Assembly: GCA_008704415.1 (NCBI GenBank)
Contig: VXIS01000179.1
Coordinates: 31,566 to 95,565 of the forward strand
Direction of reading: 5' to 3'
Length of the DNA: 64,000 nucleotides
From: Sphaerosporella brunnea
Taxonomy: Eukaryota; Ascomycota; Pezizomycetes; Pezizales; Pyronemataceae
Shown: in pieces, positions 32,003 to 40,404 of the stretch
Layout of the letters: each line of letters starts with the position of its first letter
How positions within the stretch are numbered: position 1 is the first letter of the stretch
Made by a program: the position numbers and the translations under genes
Notes under the pieces: model-generated
What the model was told of the DNA's origin: nothing
Seen by the model: only the letters and a program-made list of their open reading frames with translations
Databases searched by the model: none

Positions 32003-32698
32003 CTAAGCAGAGATCCTAGCACGCTGTACCGGCTCGGGCAACTCAACCCCCCCAGCCATCTCCTTGACACTCTTCAAAACCTCCATCTTACTCGCATTCG
32101 CCAACGTGCCGTTCTTGACAAGCAACCGCCGCGCCTCTGCGGCTATAGTCCCCGCCTCCACCGCTTCCCCGCGCAGCATCGGCTCATAAACCCCGTCCAC
32201 CACAACCCGCTTCCAATGGTCTCGGCGCCGCTGGTAGCCCTCCCAGCAGCTCAGCACGCCCTCCCGCCGGCCAACAGGCCGCAGCCCCAACGCGTCCGTC
32301 TGCCGTATCAGCGCACTCGACAGGCCGGCGGCCGTCAGCGGCGTGGCGGGCACGTCGGGCAGCAACGAGTCGACGCTGGGCTCGGCCGGCGTGTAGGCCG
32401 TTTCTTCACCCACCGGGATCTGCGGGATGTCTGCGTCTTGCGCTGCTGCTGCTGTTGCGCGCTCGCCGCGATCGCGGCGGCTGCTGCTGCTGCTGCCGGA
32501 TGAGAACCGCGATTTGCTCGGCTTGATGGGGGTTGCTGGCTTGCGGCTCGTCGCGCTTCGCGGTGGTGGCCGCTGCGGGCCCGTCCGTGGTCGTGCCGTG
32601 TTGGCGCGCGCCATGTTGACCCGGGTGATCTGCGGCCGTGTTATGTTGCTGACGCTGTCGGAGGCCGCCCGGGCGCTCGTGCTGAAGGGGCGGAGCAT
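32003..32698 (-). CDS. Hypothetical protein with mitochondrial-type N-terminus
   Basis: A single-exon protein of 231 residues. The start MLRPFSTSARAASDSV, with arginines and hydroxylated residues and no acids, looks like a mitochondrial presequence. A long basic low-complexity part follows (RPPPRSATSRKPATP; SSGSSSSSRRDRGER), then a more ordered C-terminal half with GYQRRRDHWKRVVVDGVYEP and RRLLVKNGTLANASKMEVLK. I do not recognise the family; small fungal mitochondrial membrane or ribosome-associated proteins share this look. The leader upstream is short, with the start about 240 bases from a T/A-rich block. Confidence 0.6.
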   Translation of the reverse strand: MLRPFSTSARAASDSVSNITRPQITRVNMARANTARPRTGPQRPPPRSATSRKPATPIKPSKSRFSSGSSSSSRRDRGERATAAAAQDADIPQIPVGEETAYTPAEPSVDSLLPDVPATPLTAAGLSSALIRQTDALGLRPVGRREGVLSCWEGYQRRRDHWKRVVVDGVYEPMLRGEAVEAGTIAAEARRLLVKNGTLANASKMEVLKSVKEMAGGVELPEPVQRARISA

Positions 32699-33876
32699 TG
32701 TGGGTGTGGTGTTGACGAAGACGGAAGGAAAATGTTGGGTTGATTAGGTGGGAGGGGAGGGTAACTCAGTTGGTGAGGGGAGGGGCATGGGGTGTCACTC
32801 GGTGTGACGTAGGAGTCGATAAATATTATACCGGCGTTACTAACGTTACTATACCATTATCCTTTCTGGAAAGCAATACAGAACGAAACGCAAAATACAC
32901 TGAAAAAAAAGGAGTCTCTTTGTTCGACATTAAATGATACTGTGGCACCGGTGCTCGCGGTCGGTGTATACTTGATTTAGGGGCCCAACATGGGGTTTGC
33001 GGCGTGTGTACCCGCTTTGACCGGAAAGTTCCTCCAAGAAGCTGTGAAAATGAACCTCCGAGAGCATAGTGAACGGCCTCTCTCTCTCGCCTATATGGCT
33101 CGTGTTACTGAAAGGTGAAGACTGTGGCAGACGGCAATCGTGAGGAGGAGGGCCGTGGATTCTTATCATCCTCGAGTTCTTTGTCTCGTCCAATCAACCG
33201 GAGGAAGTTCCGATATAGTCATCCTTTTGCTCTTGTGGCGTTCCTAGCATTCTTCCATCCAGTTACATGGTTTCACACTTTGCACCCCTCAAATGCGTGG
33301 CGGATTCCATAGTTGGACAGAATTCGCGGTTGGGGGAGCCATGTTGCCCCCGGACCTCAGGGCGTCGAAGAACTTGAAACAAGGGCCCTTGGGATGGGAG
33401 TGCATTATATTCATCTTCCCACTGGCTGACGTTGAGCTTTAGGTCTTCATCTCCTCTCTTTGGGCATCGCGCATGCATCGTCGTGTCCTCTCAAGTGCAG
33501 AGCTCAGTGTCATATCTCTTAAACAAAGTTTTATACCTCGCTCAAGCGCTGCAATCTAGAACGCAACCTTACCATACCTTCAGAAGCTTACCCGATGTAT
33601 GCAAAGAAACCATCGACCCTTAGTGTGACGGTGGGTATGGTCATATATGCTCACTCGGTGCTCAGTGCTCACTCGATTGTGCATGCCTGGTCTAGAGCAG
33701 TAAAAAGGATAGGAAATTACTACAGCGATTTTTTTGTGCCAAAAATTGTTTTGTTTATTCTCGGCTGCAGAAACGATGAAGGATGCCTTCCGGTCCAGGC
33801 AACAACAACAGCAAAGAGACCCAATCCAGCTATAATAATGTTTAGCTTTCCATCAAGCACAAGGCCCCATCCACAC
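32699..33876. other. Noncoding
   Basis: About 1.2 kb without a supported gene. The likely promoter of the mitochondrial-type protein lies at its left end. Confidence 0.5.
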
Positions 33877-34416
33877 TCAACGCTTCAACGGCGGATAGCT
33901 AGGATCAAAGAAGCCCAACCCCTTACCCTTCGCAAACACCTTCCCCAGCCCGGGAGCAAGACGCACAACCCTCTCCCTGCAGCCCCTCGAAAGCGCATCC
34001 GCCAAGGTATTATCCGCGCCCCTCACCAGCGCCGGCACAAGCGTAACCCGCTCCCTCTCAGCGGCATCCGCAATCGCCGCCACCACCTCGGCCACCTCCG
34101 CACGCTTTGCCCGCCCCGTCTGCAGGCCGCTCACGGCTTCCTCGTTGTCGCTGAACACGTGCAGCTCACCCCCGCGGAATGTGCCCGCCCATCGGTGCAG
34201 CGCGTGCAGCACCGGTAGCAGCTCGAGACGCGCTATCTCGCCGCAGTGGTGGGCGCTGCGCCAGTGCAGCGCGAAGGCGGAGGCGGGCTGCAGCGTGCGG
34301 AGCGCCTGCTGCTGGGTGCTTAGGTAGTAGCCGCCGCAGCCGCGAAGGGAGGCGTCCGTATACAGGTAGTTTGTGCGCACGGTGCGTCGCAGCTGTGGGA
34401 ATAGGCTGAGGCGCAT
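33877..34416 (-). CDS. Stand-alone reverse-transcriptase-type RNase H
   Basis: An uninterrupted frame; the ATG at 34414-34416 (MRLSLFPQLRRTVRTN) gives 179 residues, and a longer frame reaches back to 34635. It has the full RNase H core: NYLYTDASLRGCGGYYL (first aspartate), EIARLELLPVLHALHRW (glutamate), ELHVFSDNEEAVSGL (second aspartate) and VRGADNTLADALSRG (last aspartate). The SDN and LADALSR motifs are those of RNase H domains in LTR-like and tyrosine-recombinase retroelements, not of cellular RNase H1. There is no reverse transcriptase, integrase or recombinase around it. It may be a fragment cut from a retroelement or a kept (domesticated) nuclease. The open frame with all four acids favours recent origin or selection. 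Confidence 0.7.
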   Translation of the reverse strand: MRLSLFPQLRRTVRTNYLYTDASLRGCGGYYLSTQQQALRTLQPASAFALHWRSAHHCGEIARLELLPVLHALHRWAGTFRGGELHVFSDNEEAVSGLQTGRAKRAEVAEVVAAIADAAERERVTLVPALVRGADNTLADALSRGCRERVVRLAPGLGKVFAKGKGLGFFDPSYPPLKR

Positions 34417-35046
34417 TGTTGTGGTTTCGGAGTCTGGGGTTTCGTTGGGGATGGCATTGGGGGGGGGGGGGGGTTTATATTGTGCGTCCTTTGTTGAGGG
34501 GTGTTCTGGCGCTTTCTGCCTGGAAGTGCGGGTTTTTGGGGCAGCGTGAAAGAAGTTTGAAGGATTTGAGCTGGTGGTTTCTCGATGCGGAGGAAGGGAA
34601 TGGAAGGCGGACTCTTGGGCTGCAACAACTTGCACGGGACGCAGATCTCGAGTAGGGGGCCTTGTGGGTTTTTTGTGGTTGGATTCTCGATGGTGCTAGA
34701 CTGTTTACTTACCCACCTGCTTCTGGATGGATTTATACCCAGACCAGCCGTATGGAGAGAGGACGATAGCCTACGCTGCAGGCAGGCATTCGTCAATAGG
34801 GAACATTAATCACGACTTATCAGACGAGAGCTTCCTGATCGGGCCGGTAGGGGGGGAGTGGGGCGGGAAGATTGTTTTCATGGATATGCTAGCGTTGCTT
34901 CTTCAAGTGAGAAGAGAATGACCGTGACCGTGATTCAATAGTGCAGCAGCATGTAGCTACTACTTTCGGGTTCGCTGTGGCGGGAGCGGTGGTACCTGGA
35001 TTCGAGTTATGATGGCCACCGGTGTTCGGAATACCAGCCGGCTTTT
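34417..35046. other. Noncoding
   Basis: Upstream of the RNase H frame. Contains a 15-base G run (34459-34473). No other gene seen. Confidence 0.4.
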
Positions 35047-35536
35047 TTCGGCTGGCTAGCTATCCAGAAAACTGGGTTCCAGCCACCTATGCGGAAGCTT
35101 AAGATCATGATTCCGTAAAGCAGGGGCAAGTTATTGACGCCGGCGGAGTGGTGATCTCCAAGTGAGAGTCGGGTGAAGAAGCAGTTCAAATCCCCCTATA
35201 TTCCTATCCCATCGATAAAAACTTTCCTATGGCGCAATCGGTAAGATGCCCGCAGTACACTGCTGGGCCCCGGTTCAAATCCGGCCACGGGGGGTTTCTC
35301 CTCTTCGCCCCGCGTGCTCTCTTGGGCCGGGGCGGAAGGTTTTGTTTTTGTTGTAGGCATGCAGGGCTGGCTGTATTTTTTTTCTCTGGAGATGGGGATT
35401 AATGATTCACCTTGTAAGAAGCCTATTCGGCTGGTAATAGCGGTTTGTTTGTTTGTTTAAGGTGATAGCGGTCACCCACCCCAGCAGCGGACTTGAGCGG
35501 GCGGTCGAGTGAGAGCTATGACCGCGCTTCGAGTGC
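35047..35536 (+). repeat. tRNA-related SINE, copy A
   Basis: A repeat of about 490 bases that matches 38338-38810 over its whole length. The centre holds a Pol III promoter: A box TGGCGCAATCGG (35230-35241) and B box GGTTCAAATCC (35272-35282), spaced as in a tRNA. The sequence around them reads as a tRNA-like head, but it lies inside the repeat, with about 180 bases before it. Copy A carries an extra GTTTGTTTGTTT-containing segment near 35442-35466 that copy B lacks. The tail has GAGTGAGAGCTATGACCGCG. Confidence 0.75.
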
Positions 35537-35629
35537 AACCTTCACATGCGTCATGACGTCACGCAAAACTCCAGCTCGAACTCCACCACCCCTCACCTCC
35601 GCTCCCACAAAACAAATCCAACTCCAGCA

Positions 35630-36432
35630 ATGGAAGATCCAGGTACTCCCAATATCCTCTTTAGAGAGCAATGGACTAACCACCCCCCCTCCCCCCAGTC
35701 GCCGAAATCCCCGAAATAGTCCATGCCCTAACCACAAGCCCCCCATGTGTCCAGCGCGAAGCAATAGAAACTTACTTCCTCCCCTCTGCTGCTTTCGACC
35801 ACCCGCTTGTCCTGATCGACCCCTTCACCTCGCCGCTGCCTTCGCGCTCAATAATCCTCTCGGTCTATCGCTGCTACAAAATCTTGAGCCCCGAAATCGA
35901 GGTACAGGTTCTGAGCGTTGGTACATCTCTCACCGGGGTAACACACAGCGATACCGACTGACGGGTGCCGCGGCGGCGGCGGTGGTGGTGAAAAGCTTTC
36001 GATGAGCCAAACGGACAGCTCTACGTCACGGCGCAGCAAGTGCTGGCGTTCTGGTTCTTTCCGTGGGCTCGCATACCGGCGCGGTTGGTGACGGTGCTTT
36101 CCTTGTCGAAGCAGCGACATCCGGGTGCGCACCCGTACTCGGCCCACGTCCCGGAGAAGTGGTACATCAAGTCGCAGACAGACCTGTATCAGTCGGACCA
36201 GTGGGTGGGCTGCCTTCCCGTCGTGGGGATCCCGGCCAGAGCCGCGGTTCTGTTCGCGAAACGGATGGCCGCCGTCGCGTGCTGGGCGCTTGCCGCCGTG
36301 TTTTTGTGGATCGGCTTGCTGGCGGATAGGGTCGGTGGGAAGAGAGTCGGCAGCACGCAGGGCCAGAGGGAAGATAGGGCGTTGGAATTGGTCGAGGGAG
36401 TCGAGAGGACGGTTTCGAAGAAGTTGCGGTAG
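35630..36432 (+). CDS. SigF-like NTF2-like domain protein, membrane-anchored
   Basis: Three exons (35630-35642, 35699-35920, 35996-36432) give 223 residues. The N-terminal VAEIPEIVHALTTSPP and QREAIETYFLPSAAFDHPL, then ILSVYRCYKILSPEIEVQVL, FDEPNGQLYV and SQTDLYQSDQWVGCLP, are the hallmarks of the fungal SigF-like NTF2-fold family. A hydrophobic helix near the C-terminus (AVACWALAAVFLWIGLLA) should anchor it in a membrane. The first exon holds only four codons and a base (MEDP), a gene structure seen in this family. Family function is unknown. The gene sits directly downstream of SINE copy A, whose end lies only 94 bases before the start codon and may supply part of its promoter. Confidence 0.8.
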
Positions 36433-37045
36433 TGCGGATCGGATGGATACGAGTATAGACACGCAGTGATATAATAGCGATTGCCAGCGTGGAGTAGCTG
36501 GCTGTGGCCTGACCGTCCGCAACCTGGACATGGTGGATCCCACCGTTTCGTTGTGGATTGGCTTTTGCAAATGAGGTCATGCTATCTCACTCGGCCATTG
36601 GCTTCTGCCAGCCCAGACACCATCACCTCACCACTCGCATACCCCAAATCTACCAGCTCCGTTCTCTTGTATCACAAAACCAAACAGATCTATCCCTATA
36701 TAGAGCAGTTGGTGTGGCGTTTTCCCAGTGGCGTTTACCGGAGGCTCGACCCTAAGCGAAGCCGTGGAGGAGCATTAGCGACGACACTGCGGAGCGACTA
36801 CGCTGCTGTACATGCTGCTAGATTTCTAGATAGTTGTGGAACGGAATAGAGTTGTATGCTAGCTGTGAAGTGAGAGAGTCTTGCCTCCTCAACCCCAACC
36901 CGCTACCTCCTATTTAGTTTACTACTTCAACCCACTACCTCCTCCGTTGACTACTTTGCAATCACCTTCTCCCTCGCAACCACCTTTTCCATCGCAGTGC
37001 ACACGTCGCATCTGACTCCTTTCACCACACCAAAAAACTTTCGAT
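36433..37045. other. Noncoding
   Basis: No gene seen. A repeated CCACTACCTCCT / CCGCTACCTCCT motif lies at about 36899-36943, just before the Helitron remnant. Confidence 0.4.
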
Positions 37046-37640
37046 ATGGAAGGAAATGGCACGGCGCTCTGCAGAACCTGTCGCCAATCGGAACTTCTAA
37101 TTGAAGAGTTCTCCTTCTGGAAACCGGGAAAACGCTATAAAATGTGTAATGGTTGCAGAGCACGTGTTGCCCGCAGGACTGCAAATGCAGCTCAACATGA
37201 GCCGGTCAGTGACTGGCTCTCAATTTAGAAATATAAAGGCTAATGGTGTTTTTTAGATGGAAGTTGAACGGCAGCCCAGGCAACGACGGAGAGTTGGAAC
37301 ACGACAAGGTTCGGAAGCCACTATTTGAATTTTGAAGAACACGATGTGAGAGATGTCAGAGATGATGCATTAGCCATGGATCAACAGTGGAAGCATACTG
37401 CACTCACTCCGAGTCAGTCTGTGGATGAAACTGCCCACTGCAGAAACTGCAATCGCTCTGGGCTTGCCGTTCCAGAATTTTCTGTCCCGACAACTCGACA
37501 GTGGTTGCTAGCAGAGAATCTACCATCGCGTCATGCACTATCCGGACTCATTTATGAATGCTCCGGATGCAACGCACTTCACTTCTTAGAAGAAAAGCTG
37601 TCTAACTCTCCAATGAGGAGTCCGAAGTTCAGCAAGTGAC
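37046..37640 (+). mobile_element. Helitron 5' coding remnant
   Basis: Two zinc-binding pieces in a row. Exons 37046-37204 and 37257-37328 give about 76 residues with CRTCRQSELLIEEFSFW and YKMCNGCRARVARRT, the C-x2-C...C-x2-C finger at the start of many fungal Helitron proteins. A second frame (37325-37640) has HCRNCNRSGLAVPEFS and YECSGCNALHFLEEKL then SPKFSK, the signature just before the Helitron-like N domain. The Rep and helicase parts are missing; only noncoding DNA and SINE sequence follow. The frames are not joined, so the piece is dead. The 5'-TC and 3'-CTRR ends cannot be placed. Confidence 0.6.
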
Positions 37641-37942
37641 AGACTAACTGTACTGACGCCAGAAACCGTAGCCGGATACGAAGGTTTATGCAAGAATGTT
37701 GTATTCACGGAGGTTTTTGATCATTAATAGGGTTTTCTTTTATTAATCAGAATGTGCTGGAGGGTTTATATTGTTTTTTTATTTTTATTTTGCATTTGTA
37801 CGGCAGCTCATAGCTTTTTTTTTGGCAACTGCGCCGCACATGACTTTACATTAAGTGGCGCTGTACTAATGACTCCACCCCGTGTGGTCACCACACGGGG
37901 GTTTACTCGTGTTTAGAAAAAAAACAGATATCCTCTGGCGCT

Positions 37943-37994
37943 GCAACAAAACCTTCCGCCCCAGCACGCGGGGCGAAGAGGAGAAACCCCCCGT
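37943..37994 (-). repeat. Inverted SINE fragment
   Basis: The complement of this stretch matches the part of the SINE just after the B box (GGGGGGTTTCTCCTCTTCGC and GGGGCGGAAGGTTTTGT). It lacks a piece between them. Confidence 0.7.
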
Positions 37995-38254
37995 GCAGGC
38001 ACTCAACCTCAACTTACGTATTCGGCCGGCCGGGCTGGCTTCGTTACGCTGCTCGGCTTCTAGCCTGGCTCTTTGGGCTGTGCTTACTCTGCGAGTCCCA
38101 GTTGGCTTGAGAACAGTTCGCTCCCGTTGGTTCTTTTCATGCCGGATCGATCCTTTGGGGGAGCTCGAGGCTGCTTTCCGGCAATCCTTTGTGGCCGTCG
38201 TAGCATGGCTTCCATTCCTAGGCTGGGAGTGAAACAGATTAGTATTGATGGCGT

Positions 38255-38337
38255 AGTCCGGACGGGCTGTATTTTTCTTTCTGGGGACCTTCACGGTCGC
38301 TGACGTAGATCAAGGGCTCACATTGCAAGGAGCCCTG
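38255..38337 (+). repeat. SINE 3' tail fragment abutting copy B
   Basis: GGGCTGTATTTTTCTTTCTGG and GCAAGGAGCCCTGTTCGGCTGG match the 3' part of the SINE, so a truncated copy is joined head-to-tail to copy B. Confidence 0.55.
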
Positions 38338-38810
38338 TTCGGCTGGCTAGCTGGCTATTCAGAAAACTGGGCTCCAGCCACTTGTGCGGAAGCTTAAGAC
38401 CATGATTCCGTAAGGCAGGGGCAAGTTATTGACGCCGGCGGAGTGGTGATCTCCAAGTGAGAGGTCGAGTCGAGTGAAGAAGCAGTTCAAACCCCCCTAT
38501 ATTCCTATCCCATCGATAAAAACTTTCCTATGGTGCAATCGGTAAGATGCCCGCAGTACACTGCTGGGCCCCGGTTCAAATCCGGCCACGGGGGGTTTCT
38601 CCTCTTCGCCCCGCGTGCTCTCTTGGGCCGGGGCGGAAGGTTTTGTTTTTGTTGTAGGCAGGCAGGGCTGGCTGTATTTTTTTTTCTCTGGGGATGGGGA
38701 TTAAGGATTCACCTTGTAAGGAGCCTATTCGGCTGGTGATGGCGGTCACCCACCCCAGAAGCGGACTGGAGCGGGCGGCCGAGTGAGAACCGTGACCGCA
38801 CTTCGAGTGC
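38338..38810 (+). repeat. tRNA-related SINE, copy B
   Basis: The second long copy, about 470 bases, differs from copy A by scattered substitutions and small indels. The A box is TGGTGCAATCGG (38531-38542) and the B box GGTTCAAATCC (38573-38583). The central 150 bases after the promoter are almost unchanged between copies. The tail is GAGTGAGAACCGTGACCGCA, then CTTCGAGTGC. Confidence 0.75.
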
Positions 38811-40404
38811 TACTCCATGATGCCAGGTCAACATCCCTCCCAACTCGGCATGTACTTTAGGATAGTAGTTTAACAGATAGGGGAAGTAGTGGGGTGCTGC
38901 CGTTGGGGCCTCAATCGACCAGTAAGTGGTGAAATGCCGGCTTCAACTGTATACAGTCACCTTGGATTCATAGCTTTTATTGTTTACGGTAGGAAACAAG
39001 AGCTGGCTCGGCACGTTATCAAAACCACGAGGACTGAGGGGCGGGGAGGGTGTTAGCCTGAGGGGCTTGCGATTGTGTTTGATTGGCTGGATAGTTGCTG
39101 GCAGTGTTCTTTCTCGGTGGCCAACCTGCCCAACCACCCAGGTCGGCTTGATAGCTGACCAGCAAGGTTGACGCAAAAACCGGCCGCACATGGCAAGAGT
39201 GCCCGCGGTCCACCAGCCGAACTTGTGTACCGCGGGCACTCTTGCCGATTGCGCCATACGGAAGTTTTCGTCGATCGGATAGACTTGTAGAGGAGGTTTG
39301 AGCTGCACTGCGTCGTTCTGTCGCGTTACCTCCTCACCCAGTAGCCGATGCGAACTCTCGTCCGAGATTTGAGACGGCGAACGACTTCATGCATCGTCAC
39401 TCGCAGCCACAGCCTTACTCCTACACCAGAGCGCGTGTGTGGGTGGTTAATCAGGTGTTCGGACGTCCACTTTTGACCAGGACCCGGGAACGGACTGCGA
39501 GGTTTCCGTGGGCCATAGAAGGCCTTCTGGTGGCCATCACGCGTGTAATACGGCCGACATCGCCGTTGGCATTGTTGAACTGATCCCCTGGTCATTGCAA
39601 ACCCCTGGGCTGATATACCCGCCAATTTTATCGCGACATTGTGCTGTGCTCCAGAGTAGAAGAAAGAACGATATGCCATGTCATGCAGGCAAGCGTTCGA
39701 ATGCCTATTCCCCAGTCACAAGATGTCGTGCTCCATCCACGTCAAAGCAAGAAGATCTCTGTGACATTAATAACGGCCGTTTGCAACACGATATCACCTC
39801 AGCCCGCGTTCCATCTCCCCAATCAAAACACGCAGAATGATGCCAGAATCCCGCGGTTTGTTTAGCTTGCGGCTGGTTTCCGTCGTTGCAACCTGCACTT
39901 GTAGCCGCAACCTGCACTGTAGCCGCCGCCAAAAAACCCCCTCAGGGATCATGCGTCCAACCACCATCACCGTCCGACCCACCAAGAATCCCACCTTGAT
40001 GTAATTCGCCGGGAGGTTTACCCTCATCGCACCATCGTCCCATTCAGCCCCCCGTGTGTTATTTTTTTTCCATTGATCACCATCTCCCTAATTCACCCAT
40101 CTTCCTGTACGTGCAACTCGCGAAATTCACCCAACTCCCCCCGAGCGCGATCAGCCCGGTTGATTGGATTGATCAAGCAAGCTCATGTCTTGTCTGTTTA
40201 GGAACTTCGACAGCCCTAATCATAACGATCGTCCTCGCCAAGCGCCACCACAATCTGCTGCGCGCGCCAGCTTCAACCTCAATCTTCAACCTCCGCATTA
40301 ATACACATCGTACGATACGATCATTCAGTGAAGGTCGGTGGACGGGCGGAGGGTAAGGACCTGAGACGCATTACTGATCGAGCATCGGCAGGCGCTCCTT
40401 GGAA
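38811..40404. other. Intergenic and RhoGEF leader
   Basis: No gene is supported. It holds the hairpin SINE fragment at 39192-39262 and, from about 39900, the probable promoter and leader of the RhoGEF gene (C/A-rich from about 40060). Confidence 0.5.
39192..39262 (-). repeat. SINE head fragment with an 18-bp hairpin
   Basis: The complement reads TATGGCGCAATCGGCAAGAG and onward, which is the A-box part of the SINE. Arms 39192-39209 and 39229-39246 are perfect 18-base inverted repeats (GGCAAGAGTGCCCGCGGT) around a 19-base loop, so part of the head is present twice in opposite directions. Confidence 0.65.

Noticed and set aside
32760..32780. GTAACTCAGTTGGTGAG, an A-box-like string
   Set aside because: No B box follows at a usable distance, so no tRNA or SINE is called.
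33595..34218. A 207-codon plus-strand frame
   Set aside because: Antisense to the RNase H gene in part; no domain of its own.
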